Assembly: GCA_009823505.1 (NCBI GenBank)
Contig: VZQC01010403.1
Coordinates: forward strand, 362,853 to 426,852
Source: Rhizomys pruinosus
Taxonomy: Eukaryota; Chordata; Mammalia; Rodentia; Spalacidae
Length of the DNA stretch: 64,000 bases
Reading direction: 5' to 3'
Shown here: positions 46,231-57,544 of the stretch, piece after piece
Position numbering within the stretch: position 1 is the stretch's first letter
Layout: each line of letters begins with the position of its first letter
The notes under the pieces: generated by a model
Databases searched by the model: none
Told to the model about the DNA's origin: nothing
The model's input: the letters and a program-made list of their open reading frames with translations, nothing else
Program-made: the position numbers and the translations under genes

Positions 46231-47370
46231 CAACTGTGATGGAGGCCAGAAAGTGGTGACATGTGAAGATCAGTACCAAGAAGGGAAAAAGGTTCTGAAA
46301 CTCCAAACAAAAGTGGCTGATAAAGAAAATATTGAGAAACCTATAGAGAGCAAAAATAAGACAATAGAAGAAAACTGTATTCCTCTAAAACCTACTAGTG
46401 AGTTAACCAATTCAGAAATGCATAATTTTGAGGCTGATAATCAAGATATGCAGTTATTACCAATTAAAAATGATTTCCAAAGTCAAAATATGACATTAAG
46501 CCAGGCACTTCATCTTAAAAATAACAATAAAAAGAAGCAAGTGACTGCAGAAAAACCAAAGCAAGATGCTAACAGGCCCAAAAAACCTGTCCTTGGGTGT
46601 TACCATGGGCAGATCGTTCGTTCAGTCTAAGATTGATTCGTTTAGAAAACTCCCACAAGTCCAAGACAAGCATGCTGCAACAACAGAGAGAAAATTCACT
46701 AGTCTCCCTAAAGCCACAAAGCCCGAGCCTGCAAACCCCAGCAGTGTTAGGGCCCCAAATATGACTGCTGCCTCTAAATCAACCACTAAATCTGTGAGCA
46801 CTACATTCAAGAGCACACTTCTTCAGCCACCTGTTAGAAGTCATAATAACAGTAGGGCATTGTGGAACAAGGCCTTAGCAGGACCCCTGCCAGGGTCACA
46901 GTCAGAAAAGGACCTAGGGAAAAAGAGTTATTACAGTTGAAGACGATTTTATCTGTCATCAAAACCAGTTCTTCTCAGGATGTAAAAAGAAAGAAAGCAC
47001 TGTCAAAAGGTGTAATACCTGAAGCTGTACCCAGTACTGAATCATCTTCTAATACCAAACTGGTAGAAAAATCAAAAACTGTTGCGCAGCACAGATATAC
47101 TATAGCAAGAGCAACTGTTGATAAATCATTCCAGCCCAAAGAAACCACAGAAGAGAGAAAAGCACTTCTGAATGAGTGGAGACCTAGCAAAGGAAGAATG
47201 CTAAAAAGGCCTCCTGATTCAGTAGCTGACAAGCCTGAGCCAGAAGGACATGAAAGACCAGTTGGGTCCTTTTGGACTACCATGGCGGAAGAAGATGAAC
47301 AAAGATTATTTACTGAAAAAGTAAACAGAACATTTTCTGAATGTCTGAACCTGATTAATAAGGGATGTTC

Positions 47371-47764
47371 TGAAAGACCCCCAGAAACTGGAGTGACACT
47401 CACTCAAATCTCGGGATAGAAGGACTCCCAAAAAATCAGCCAAGACCATTCTCGCTACAATTACATTAGGTTTATTCGGGAAAAACCAGTGCACTGGGGT
47501 CGGACTCGTAACCCATGCAGGGGCAGAGGAGACTGACCCCCAGGGACTGGAATAGGGAACTTTTAAAGGCAGGGACCCCAAGGTATGGGGAAATGGAGGA
47601 AGGGTTGTGTAATAGTAAAAAATCATCTCGGCACGCAGGCCAGCGACCCACAGGCGGGCGTGACTCAGTTAAACACCACCAGGTATGAGGAAGCGGGGAG
47701 GGAAACCTTATCTCCTAAAGACAGATTTTAAGGGTGCATAAAACCTTGGGGCAGGGGTCCTTCA
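47371..47764 (-). mobile_element. 3' LTR of the ERV
   Basis: 394 bp. On the minus strand a TATA-like tttaaaa is near 47567 and an AATAAA poly-A signal is at 47471-47476. It differs from the 5' LTR by four substitutions and one single-base gap. Confidence 0.93.
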
Positions 47765-47779
47765 TTCCCCACTCTCTCT
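47765..47779 (-). promoter_or_regulatory. Polypurine tract
   Basis: Minus strand agagagagtggggaa directly precedes the 3' LTR. It is the expected plus-strand primer site and has a single pyrimidine. Confidence 0.85.
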
Positions 47780-48174
47780 AGGACATAGTTCTAATCATAG
47801 AACTAAAGCTCGGAGTACCTTTTTAATTTTATTTTTAGGCCCTTTATGCTCTACGCGCTGATATTGTTGGCGAAGCATTAAAATCTACACAGCACCTACT
47901 CTCTGGCGAACATACCAACAGTTATCTTTAGACACAATCCTGCAACTGGAATGAGGAAATGTTGGGTCAGTCCATCTGCCCTCACATATCAACAGTTATC
48001 TTTAATTTAGCTGTTCTTGAGGCCTTGAGCAACTGTCTTTGAGCAATCAACCTTTTTCCTGGATTGGGCAGGTTTCAGTAATTGCTTAAAATGGTGGCTA
48101 TACTCAAAATGGAGTCAGTGTGGGCCTCTCTTACATTTTTTCCTTGTATACTGGGAGGCTAAGTTTAGACTCCA

Positions 48175-48335
48175 TTGTCTTTTTTCTCAGGGGGGCCATA
48201 TACGGGGCCATACCTTGTCCTGAGTACCATGATTTTAATGGATTTTATCCACTGGTTAATAAATCTGACAAGTGAGTTAAGGATGCATGGTCCACAAGTC
48301 AGAGCAACCAGAAGGATAAGTTTACTGGCAGATCT
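48175..48335 (-). pseudogene. ERV env transmembrane C-terminal remnant
   Basis: The minus strand reads through LTCGPCILNSLVRFINQW and ends at a stop near 48175. The GPCILN phrase followed by a hydrophobic/basic stretch is the usual end of gammaretroviral TM (p15E) proteins just after the membrane anchor. The upstream part is frameshifted or deleted; nothing usable for membrane fusion remains. Confidence 0.7.
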
Positions 48336-48939
48336 AGGAAGTCTTCAGCTCTCAGCTGAGGAAGAAACTGGCTCCTTTCGGGGGTCTTGACCCTAAACTG
48401 CCTAGCCAATTTTTAGCTCCTACTCTTATCACATTACCCTCTGAGGAGGTTACCCCAATTGCCAAGAGGGAATTGGGGCGCTGACCGCTCTGACTTCTTC
48501 CATGCTGAAAAGGGGCATAGGAGGTGGCAACTGGGGTACTCCTGCTCAGTGGATCTATCTGAAAGACCCCAAAAGGATAGAGAACAAAATCCTTAGCCAG
48601 TGCCTGTGAAGAGAGTAGCTAGGTACATTTTTAGACAGGGAACCAGGAAAGGAACAGGGTGAATTAAATGTCCAACTTAAAAGTCCTTTAGAATTTTTTC
48701 AATGAGGGGTTCCGAAGCATCCATTGAGCTTTTCCTTTTGTTCATTTGGCTATGGTGTTGTCTGGACTCAGGATCTGCTTTCCAGCAAGTTTTAATAATC
48801 TTGGTGTGAGTTTCCCTTAGCTTAAAGAGAGAGAGAGAGGAAACTTTATTATTTGATAACAACAGATCTCATATGACTTTAAATGACTTAAAATCTAGCA
48901 TTTGGAGGCACAGTCTTTCAGACTTTAAAGGAAATATAA

Positions 48940-49410
48940 TGATTACTTATCTTTTGGTTATACTCTTCCTCTTGGGTGTCTAAATCCATACAGTTAGCCC
49001 AGATTAACCATCTTTTGTTTTTTCAAGGTCAGTTGAGGATCTGGTCTTCAGGGACCACTCGGGCCTTTGGGGGGGGGAGCCTCTGGCTCCTCTTGGTTTT
49101 TCAATCACCAGTTCCATCCACACGAGGACAAAGTCAGGTCTTGCTAGACCAGGCTTTCCTTTTTACAGACTGGACACTGGCTAGAGTCCCATTAGTGGGT
49201 CTCCAAGACCTCCCTGCCTAGGAGGACTGGTGACTCACAATTGCAGGACATTTCAAGAGATGCCCCCAGACATAGTTCCTAGGATTGGTTGACCTCAGAG
49301 GGCAAGGAGCAAAGATGTTCCTTAGGTCCCTCAGCCGAATTGGTATGGGCATTTAAGTATGGTAGTTATCCACCCAGAAAGGCTAAGTTCCACCAGGCTA
49401 ACACCTTTAA
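48940..49410 (-). other. ERV internal block shared with 10595-11092
   Basis: This non-coding block matches the ERV fragment at 10595-11092 over most of its length. Its presence in two copies of different age shows that it is an old constituent of the ERV family rather than a chance capture. Confidence 0.75.
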
Positions 49411-50800
49411 TTACTGTATAATATTCTAGATAAGGCTTAGACAAAAGTTCAAGCAGCCTTGTATAATACTGACTGGAGGAGGGGCTTAACACCATACGTT
49501 AAACAGGCATAACCTGCAAGGTCGAATTAAACAATTTTAGGCTTATTTTAATGTAAAACTGTTCACTACAGTTACTACAAATGAGGACAATCCTTTCTTT
49601 CTCAGACCCTTTATCCTGATTTATAGTTTTCCAAAGAAAGACAGGAGTTGTAACACATACCAGAAGGCAGGAAATAAACTGATAAGGATTACCAAGCCCA
49701 TCCAGACTGTCTTCTTCTGGACTGCATACAGCTGGTTCAGGAAGAAAGAATCTAGCCTTTTAAGCCAAATTATCTGGTTAGGTTAAAAGAAATATCAAAT
49801 AGCAAATCTTGCAAGAAACATAAAGTACATTTTTCAGTAGCCATAGGTAACCCAACATTTACCTGTGCCCATTTAATCTAAACCTGCAACAGGGAGTCAG
49901 GTTCAAGCTAGGAGAGGACTGAAAATTAACAACTCTGTATATTTACAATCCTATTCAGGCCACTAGTAAACCAGCTTGAGTATTTATATATATACCAATT
50001 TAACTTAGTACAGGTATTTTATCATTTTTACTAAACCTTGAGGTGCTATGTGATATGCATACAAAGGTTGGACAAAAACTGAACACTCTTAAACAAACCT
50101 TACAAATTTAAGCTTATTTATATATTGTCCTTTTTACCTGTCACAACAAACCTCCTCAGACTTTTATCACTCGCATACTTTTTTATTATCTTTACATAAA
50201 TCCTTACTAAAAATACCTTTTTAACATTTTTTATATCTTTTTAACCCTTAATTGTGCAGATTTATTAAGTAATTAATATATATTTCCCGTGTAACAAGAT
50301 GGGACAGTTATCTTAAATACAATAGTTTGAAAAATCACAGAAATGCTCAATAAAAATTGAGCTCTTAGTTTTAAACATCTCAGGACTGAACACTCTCTAT
50401 ATCCACTCAGGCATCCATGCCGCTTATTTTATGGCAGGAATGCAAATGGTCAACGTCACACAGCAACTCTGTTTTTTTATACTTTTACTTTGGGCCAAAG
50501 ACTATGTCTATGAGGATTCAAGTAGCCCTGTCAGGCTTTCAGCAGCAGATTATGAAGGGCCTAAAGTCTGTCCTTCCTTCCCAGATACAATTATCAAGTA
50601 AATCATTAGCATTAGATGCAAGCCTATTCATTTAAACAGCTCCATGAAACAAATATGTTTAACTAGTTTCAAACCCAAAACTTTAGCACCTTGATGAAAA
50701 CTCTAAATTAGAGATGAAAACCTAAATCAGAGTAAAATATGACTCTTAAGTTTGTAACAGTACTCAGAAATTCTACAGTAATGATCTCTGCACCTAAAGA
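49411..50800. other. ERV interior, AT-rich and non-coding
   Basis: No retroviral polymerase motif was found on the minus strand; frames are short. The composition is AT-rich compared with the LTRs. Confidence 0.5.
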
Positions 50801-50804
50801 CCTT

Positions 50805-50850
50805 GGCTGTGCTAGGATTAAAGGTGTGTGCCACCATGCCCAGCTAGGAG
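50805..50850 (-). mobile_element. B1 fragment inside the ERV
   Basis: Only the first 45 or so bases of a minus-strand B1 are present (gctaggattaaaggtgtgtg). Confidence 0.7.
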
Positions 50851-51984
50851 ACTAAAAACATGAAGTACAGTTTTCATGAATTTGATTTACCCAGTTCTTT
50901 GAGACCAATCCTTCTTCAACACAAACACACAGTCTGCCAGCCTGATCAGCAAGGGGGGCACAGACCCAGAGAGGTCCCTTTTCCTCCCATGAGGAGGAAG
51001 GGAGGGAGGAGAAACAGGCTCAAAAATTCTTGCAGAAACATAACAGAGCCCCAAAAAGCTGCTCCAGACTGCTCTCCCTTGCTCCTTGGAGGCAAGAGCC
51101 TGTAATGCACCCCTGGAAGCCATGCAACACCCCACTGATCCAGATGCCAGACTCCAAAATCAGTCTCTAGCAAAGATGGAAAGGTTGCCACGTGTGCCCT
51201 CCAGAGTGCTCAGGAATTTCCCAAGCTCTAAAGACCTCCTCCCAAGGCAGACTGCTGATGCAAATTTTACTAGCCTGTAAGAAGCAGATTATCTCTGGTC
51301 CTTTGTGATAGCAACTGGGTAGATTTTTGTAAATACATGTTTTAAACAAGGTGCTGCTCATGAAGCAGCCTGCTTCTCACAGCTACTGACGGGCACCCTA
51401 CTGGGTCATTAGAGACAAGGGAAGTCACCTTCCCAGATGAGCCTGCTGGAGTCCTGATCCAGAGTCTACTGTGGGGCTCTAAGTGGGTGTGAACATTAAA
51501 GTGACCCACCTCTGAGCAGTGGTCACCAGAGCAGTCAGGGTTCAAATGTGACTTGAGTCTGAAGCAAGTACAGGTGGTGAGAGGTGAGAAATGGCCCTTC
51601 TATGACCAAACTCCAGCCCTGTCTGATGCATCACAAAAATCTTTAACCTGCCTTTTTTCTCATCAGAGACTCAGAATAGGCTTTTCCTTTCTTTAATCAG
51701 TAAAAATCAGTAAAAAAAAAAAATTTCAGTCCCTTGTTCATCCTTTCCATATCTTTTCTGCCTGAAAACATCCACAACTCCTCCCAGTGCAGGGATAGTA
51801 AGCCCCAGCCCCTCAAACACACACATTCATCTTGCCCACATTTTTCTTACTGGTTCCAATATGCTTGATGCATCCTTTTACTCAAAAACAACTCTCACTC
51901 ACACTTAAGGCCCCGCCCACTGACCAGATGGGATTGGAAAATTACCAATAGTCACACACACATGTGGAATTACCAACACTCACA

Positions 51985-52163
51985 CACATGCTTTTTTTCT
52001 TTTTCTTTTTTCCTTTGGTCTTTTTGAGACAGGGTCTCCCCTTAGTCTCAGCTGGCCTGGAACTTGCTCTGTAGACCAGGCTGACCTTGAGCTCACAAAG
52101 AACTGCCTGCCTCTGCCTCCCAAGTACTGGGATTAAAGGTGTGTGCCACCACACCCGGTCCCA
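51985..52163 (-). mobile_element. B1 SINE inside the ERV
   Basis: Minus-strand B1 with T-rich side at 51990-52020 and near-consensus body to acacccggtcc. Confidence 0.9.
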
Positions 52164-52589
52164 AGGGGCAACAAAACTGCCCCACCCAAAACAAAAGCTA
52201 GTCCAAGAATCCATTTCCAGTCCTGAATCTGGCACACAAAGGTCTTAAAAAAATAGATAATTCCAAAGCAAGCAAGTTACATTTTGAAAGCAAATACAAA
52301 CCAAAATGGGATCTTTAAACAGTCCGCTCTGAGGCTGATTTCTATAAACAACTATCACCTGTTGTGAAGCATTTGAGAGACTCAGAGACAATAAATTTAG
52401 ATGACTACAGTATCCAAATTTTAGGCCTTTAAATGCATTTTTAAATATCAATTTTTAAACTTTGCACGTGCATATCTAGTCTGGCATGCCAAAATGCAAT
52501 GATTCTGTGCACATAAAGGATTGAAACTTGAAGTGGCCACTTTGTTTGGCAGAACCAACATGAGACAAACACAATAACTGAATTACAAA

Positions 52590-52633
52590 CACACACACAG
52601 ACACACAGACACACACACACACACACACACACT
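52590..52633. repeat. (CA)n microsatellite in the ERV
   Basis: CA units with two CAGA interruptions. Confidence 0.93.
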
Positions 52634-52702
52634 TAGATGCATAACAAGCTACATGAATCTTAGGCACATGGTTACCATAAACACAAGACATAGATACCTC
52701 CT

Positions 52703-52732
52703 TTAAATCAGGGTAGATTTAGAATTTCCCAT
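52703..52732 (-). pseudogene. Possible gag start remnant
   Basis: About 450 bases after the 5' LTR a minus-strand ATG opens MGNSKSTLI and then a stop. A Met-Gly start fits the myristoylated N terminus of gammaretroviral Gag, and the position suits. It is only nine codons, so this is inference. Confidence 0.3.
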
Positions 52733-53111
52733 CCTGAGATCCCAGAGAATGAGAATGAAAGCAATCTCAGAGAAACAAGATAAAAGCAGCAGACAGAATA
52801 AGGGCCCAACAACAAAGACTATCAGATGGCCAAGAAGACGTGATAACTCTCTATAAGAGCCTCAACGTCCATGTCGGCACCCAGACAGGAGGGCCTCGAA
52901 CATCCTCGAGCCTCCCTCAGACCTCCTGGGACATCTCCCAGGGCGACACAGTTGGTTACCTTCCTGACACGTCTGTCAGTAACTCTCCCCCCTCATCCGG
53001 AATGGGGAGTTCATTGCTCTCACGAGCGTGGAGCGACTGCAAACCGGAAGAAACAGATTTTTGGTGCCTCCCAGAATCAGACAGACACAGTAGACAGACA
53101 GACAGAAAAAG

Positions 53112-53122
53112 AATCTTACCTC
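53112..53122 (-). promoter_or_regulatory. Putative ERV splice donor
   Basis: Minus strand gaggtaagatt, about 35 bases after the primer binding site. The same arrangement is found in the leader of murine leukaemia type viruses. Confidence 0.6.
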
Positions 53123-53157
53123 CAAGAGGGTCTTGGTGATTTGAGGGTGGTCTTCAA

Positions 53158-53175
53158 ATCCCGGACGAGCCCCCA
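53158..53175 (-). promoter_or_regulatory. Primer binding site, tRNA-Pro type
   Basis: The minus strand reads tggggGCTCGTCCGGGAT, complementary to the 3' end of tRNA-Pro, with two bases between it and the 5' LTR. All 18 positions match the site used by murine leukaemia type viruses as I know it. Confidence 0.92.
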
Positions 53176-53177
53176 TA

Positions 53178-53570
53178 TGAAAGACCCCCAGAAACTGGAG
53201 TGACTCTCACTCAAATCTCGGGATAGAAGGACTCCCAAAAAATCAGCCAAGACCATTCTCGCTGCAATTACATGAGGTTTATTCGGGAAAAACCAGTGCA
53301 CTGGGGTCGGACTCGTAACCCATGCAGGGGCAGAGGAGACCGACCCCCAGGGACTGGAATAGGGAACTTTTAAAGGCAGGGACCCCAAGGTATGGGGAAA
53401 TGGAGGAAGGGTTGTGTAATAGTAAAAAATCATCTCGGCACGCAGGCCAGCGACCCACAGGCGGGCGTGACTCAGTTAAACACCACCAGGTATGAGGAAG
53501 CGGGAGGGAAACCTTATCTCCTAAAGACAGATTTTAAGGGTGCATAAAACCTTGGGGCAGGGGTCCTTCA
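53178..53570 (-). mobile_element. 5' LTR of the ERV
   Basis: 393 bp. It has the same U3-R-U5 order as the 3' LTR; the AATAAA signal (minus) is at 53278-53283. It is followed on the plus-strand right by the gttc duplication and the resumed Ckap2 frame. Confidence 0.93.
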
Positions 53571-53853
53571 GTTCAAAAGAAGAAATTTTAGGCACATTGA
53601 ATGACCTGATTCAAAATATTCCAGATGCCAAAAAACTTGTTAAATATTGGATATGTCTTGTACGTATTGAAACAATCACAGGTCCTATTGAAAATATCAT
53701 GTCAATCTATGAGAAGGCCATTCTAGCAGGAGCTCAGCCTGTTGAAGAGCTGTGACACACAATTGTAGAAATCCTAACAATGAAGAAGCAAGACAAAGTT
53801 AATTTAGAAAGAAAAATGAAGACCCTCCTTTGGCATTAAGTCCTTATTGAGAA

Positions 53854-53964
53854 ACTCTAGAAGAGGTATCCAGAACACATGTGTACAGATATTCTAGAAG
53901 TGGTATCCAGAACACACATGTACAGACATTCTAGAAGCTGTATCCAGAACACACGTGCACAGAC
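53854..53964. repeat. 37-bp minisatellite, three units
   Basis: Units starting ctctagaag / attctagaag / attctagaag at about 53854, 53891 and 53928, each containing gtatccagaacaca. It lies inside the Ckap2 retrocopy next to the L1 piece. Confidence 0.85.
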
Positions 53965-53965
53965 A

Positions 53966-54325
53966 TTCTGACAGCTGTGCATTCATTTGTTCATTTCATC
54001 CAGTCTCGGATTTTCTGAGTAGTTTATATACTCTGGAAATCAATGCTTTGTCAGATGTATCTGCAGTGAAGGTTTCCTCCCACTCTGTGGGTTTTCTCTT
54101 CACTTCCTTGATTGTTTCCTTTGATGTACAGAAGCTTTTGAGTTTAATGAGGTCCCATTTCTCAATTGTTGACCTGCGCAGCTGCTGTCTGATTTAGGAA
54201 GTCTTTTCCTATGCCTATGTCTTGTAGTCTTCTGCCAACTTTTTCTTCTATCGCCTCCAGAGTTTGGGGTTTCACATTGAAGTCTTTGATCCATCTGGAG
54301 TTGACTTTTGTACAGAGTGAGAGGA
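53966..54325 (-). mobile_element. Internal L1 ORF2 fragment in the Ckap2 retrocopy
   Basis: It matches 11985-12325 of the long L1 (gggttttctcttcacttcct, gcttttgagtttaatgaggt). Neither an L1 3' end nor a poly-A tail is present. Confidence 0.85.
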
Positions 54326-55149
54326 GAGAATATTGAGGAGGCTCATTCAACATGGGAACATATGCTAGATGTCAAAGCTGAAGACAGAAGTGCTCATCTG
54401 CAGTCAGGACAACCAGAAGTGGAGACTGAGCATCCTAGAAATGCACTGTCCCAAGATTGTGCGCACCATCAAGACAACAAAACTAGAGATCCAACCAGTG
54501 AGGCTGCAACTCCTGATCCAGGTTGAATAATTAAATATAATGTGTCTTCTACACCATGCTTGCAAAGTATGAAAAAGAAGATGCAACATGATAAAATAAA
54601 TTCTGCATTTAAAGAGCTAAAGTTTCTGATGCCCGTGAGATGTTCCCAACGTATTCAAGACCAAATTTGTCAACTGCCAGATATGTTAAAAGACCATTAC
54701 CCTTCCCTGTCCTCGCTGGAGCAGTTGTCAGGACTGGGAGGAGATGTGTTTGTTTGCCGCCCTAATGCAGCCTTGTGCTCCATGTTCCCTGAGATGGATA
54801 AAGCTGAGGAGCAGTGATGATCGGGGGACCAGGGTTCCGTCATTGTTGTGCTGTTTGGTTTTGCTTGGCTTGCACTTCCTTCTGGTCTGGAGTTTCCAGG
54901 TACCTGACCTCGTGGCAGCAAACTTGGTTGGCATATGTGCTACTGGAGTAGTTTCCCTTTCATGTCTCACAAGTCTGTTTCCTACCATGTCCATCTCAAC
55001 AGACTTTTGCTTTAATATGAGTGAACTTTGTTAGCTTGGTTTTTGTGTTTAATACAATATTAGCTTGTTTACTTTAAATTTGAGTAATGATGTATCAGAA
55101 AAAAATACATTTTAAATAAATTTACATTTTTACATCGGAAAAAAAAAAC

Positions 55150-56480
55150 ATGGTAAATGAAATCTGATGAGTGTGTGAAGGGGACAGCATATAAAAGCAT
55201 AAAAAATTGAAAAAAAACATACAGTAAAAATCTTGCTAAAAGAATACTGAAAAGCAGAGGGAGAGGTCACAAGAATCCAAGAAGAGGGGAGAGGGGTCAC
55301 AAGGGTCAAAAGACATGGGGAAGGGAGGGGGAGGACGGGAACAGTTTCTCTCTGAGTCCAGTTGCGTGTATGGGGAGGGGAGGGCCCACTGAATTTGTGC
55401 CCTCTTGTCTTTCCTGTGGTTTATGCTGCAGCTGAGTCTTATCTCGCACAAGTGTCTCTGTTCTCCAGAGTTGTCTTCCTTGTAATATGTAGTTTCCCTC
55501 TTCTGTGTATGGGGACCTCTGCTGGCCACACGTGGCTTTGCATGCTGTGGGCTGGGCAGGTTCTGTCTCCTGACACTTCCCTCCCGAGACACCCTCTGTG
55601 TGGCTATTGTTTTAGCTGGGACTTGTCTGCCAAGTGCATCCCTCCCTTGAGAAGCAGCCACAGCACTGAGATTGTATTTTCAAGACGTCTAGAGTACGAA
55701 TCTCCACACCGGAGGCTGCAACAGCGGGTACCGAACGCACGCAGGAACTTCAGTTTTCACACTCTGCAGCAGATGGGTGTTCACCTGCTGGTCTCAGGCT
55801 CATAGCTATCAAATCCTGGATTATTCTCAACCAACGAGATCTGCTTGTGGATACTGAGACAGGGTTACCTTTCTCTAAGTACTTCTCTGCCTAAGCTACA
55901 CTTCCTGCCAGCCTTGTCTTGTCAGTGTGGGGACTTCCTGCTTCCTCCACTGCCTGTCTAGGCCTTCAGTTGAGGGCTGCGGCAGGCCAAGTTAAGGCTC
56001 CCTGACCAGTGGTACTTCCCCACTCTCAGGCTGCTAGGATAGCGCCATTCATAACAATAGATTCTTTCCTAAGATGGTACCCAGCTTCTGTCTTCAGAGT
56101 TGTATGTATCAGTATGGGATTTCTCTCCACCACAAACCTATGCACTAGAATGACTGACCTATCAAAACTGGTGACTGGAGTCCAGGCTTGGCTTGAGTTG
56201 GGATCGCCTGCTTTTCTTCCGGACTGCCTATTAGAGCAGCTTCTGCTCCCTTTCCCTTGACCGACTGTGTGGTTCCAGCTGTAGTCAGCCTACTTCTTTA
56301 GCTCATCTTTCTCTTAGAGATTTTCTAGTCTCTTTTATCCTTTGGGGATTTCTGAAGTTCTTTCTTATTTCTCTCTTTAGGATAGAGTCTGTCTCTTATT
56401 TTGCCTCTGCAGCCTGCTCTTACATCATTGGCTTCTAGTCCAGTGTCTTACTTAAAAGCCCATCCAACAACCTGTTGCTT
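55150..56480. other. Unassigned stretch with a purine-rich tract
   Basis: 55245-55345 is strongly purine-rich. Opposed open frames of 141 and 147 residues occupy 55236-55805 but show no domain that I recognise and no supporting context. It could be an L1 5' or 3' UTR. Confidence 0.4.
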
Positions 56481-56489
56481 TTACTTGGC

Positions 56490-57290
56490 TGATTTATTTT
56501 GCTAATAGATTATTTTTTTCTACTTCTTCATTGAATTTTTGTGCATTTTATATAAATATATTTTGATCATATTTAGACCCCTCCCCTATCTGGGCAGTCT
56601 GGTAGCTACCCCCCCATTGGCTTTCATGCCTATTGTGTCAACTCGGCATACTCAGATGTCTCTTGATGTGGGTCCATCCACTGGAGCCTGGTTAGCCTGT
56701 CTAGTGTCACTCCCTTAAAGAGGACCAACCCTCACCCAACTGTGATCAGTTGCCAATAGTTCCTCAGCTAAAATTGGGGCCTCCTGCCCATTTCCCAAGC
56801 TCTCTGCTGGGTGTTCATCCGGTTTGAGTTTTATGGGTCTTGTCCATGCTGTTGTCATTGCGGTAAATTCTTATGAGCAAGTTCCCAGAAGCCTGGCAAA
56901 CTCTGTTTCCTTGTGGTCACCTACCACCCCGGCTCCTACTGTCTTTCTGCCCCCTTTTCTATAGTGGTCCCCAAGCCCTGGGTGGCAGAGGTTTAATAGA
57001 GGAGTCCTACCCAGGGACACACACTCTCCAGTCTCTTAGTCTCTACATCTGGCCTGTCGTGGCCTTCTGCTGCATGAGGAAGCTTTGCTGGTGAGAGTTG
57101 ACAGGTGCATTGATATTCTCGGCTAATAATTTTTATTGTCCTTTTCTACTGGAGAGATGCACTAGGTTCACTTAGATATATTCTCTTATGTGCATTTGTG
57201 TGTTTTCTGCATCTTTTTAGATATGATGTTGACGTCCACTCCATGTAATCTCCTGTGCCCCTATTTTGTTCTCTTTTTCATGAACGCGTC
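56490..57290 (-). mobile_element. L1 3' UTR fragment
   Basis: Reverse complement shows gctgaggaactattggcaac, ggctccagtggatgg and an AT-rich end (tatatttatataaaatgc), the counterpart of 24540-25060. The limit at the right is uncertain. Confidence 0.5.
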
Positions 57291-57459
57291 AAGTTAGGGT
57301 CATAAGAGTTTTGTCCTCGGTGTTCTCTTCTTTGTACGTGTGTGCTGGGTCTCTGAAGTCAGGTGCTCTCCTCAGCCCCCAGCATCAGGTTTTATGTCTG
57401 TTTTCTTCAGGTGCCTGGATTACTACCAATCCATAAACTCTCTCCGCCCCTGCCGTCTC

Positions 57460-57540
57460 TTCAGCCCCCTCCCTCCTTCCTTCCTCCCTTCCTCCCTCCT
57501 TCCTTTTCCCTCACTCACTTTCTTTCCCTCTCCTTTCTGA
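57460..57540. repeat. CCTT-rich pyrimidine tract
   Basis: Imperfect CCTCCCTTCC units. Confidence 0.85.
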
Positions 57541-57544
57541 GAAG

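Larger units (their letters stand above)
47371..53570 (-). mobile_element. Gammaretrovirus-like ERV provirus, coding-defective
   Basis: A 6.2-kb element lies on the minus strand inside the Ckap2 pseudogene. LTRs are at 53178-53570 (5') and 47371-47764 (3'), flanked by a 4-bp target duplication, gttc, at 47367-47370 and 53571-53574. LTR ends are TGAAGGACCCC and GGGGGTCTTTCA, close to those of murine leukaemia virus type LTRs. The primer binding site, a splice donor and the polypurine tract are in place. No readable gag or pol was seen; only a gag-like start and an env tail can be proposed. Several SINEs and a CA repeat lie in the interior. The 4-bp duplication and the class I LTR ends identify a gammaretroviral integrase; it was presumably mobilised by proteins supplied in trans. 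Confidence 0.93.
45875..55148 (+). pseudogene. Ckap2: Ckap2 processed pseudogene, multiply interrupted
   Basis: CKAP2 is a mitotic spindle protein. The intronless copy starts at ATG 45901 (MSTPTVPQDLQLPP), is interrupted by about 180 bp of unexplained DNA (about 46052-46230), then continues at 46232-47370 with VLKLQTKVADKENIEKP, GSFWTTMAEEDEQRLFTEKV and FSECLNLINKGC. A provirus sits at 47371-53570, and the frame resumes exactly (SKEEILGTLNDLIQ) at 53571. A minisatellite and an L1 piece occupy 53854-54325; the C-terminal part (FKELKFLMPVRCS, MLKDHYPSLSSLEQ, FVCRPNAALC) runs to a stop near 54815. The 3' UTR ends with AATAAA near 55117 and a poly-A run at 55139-55148. A 4-bp duplication at 46613-46620 and another shift near 46855 break the frame even without the insertions. 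A short aaaaaacatg repeat at both ends may be the target duplication. Confidence 0.95.

Noticed and set aside
52840..53203. Plus-strand frames of 99 and 110 residues
   Set aside because: They are antisense to the leader of the minus-strand ERV and include the complement of its primer binding site.
55236..55805. Overlapping opposed frames of 141 and 147 residues
   Set aside because: No recognised domain, no poly-A or splice context, and overlap on both strands suggests composition rather than coding.
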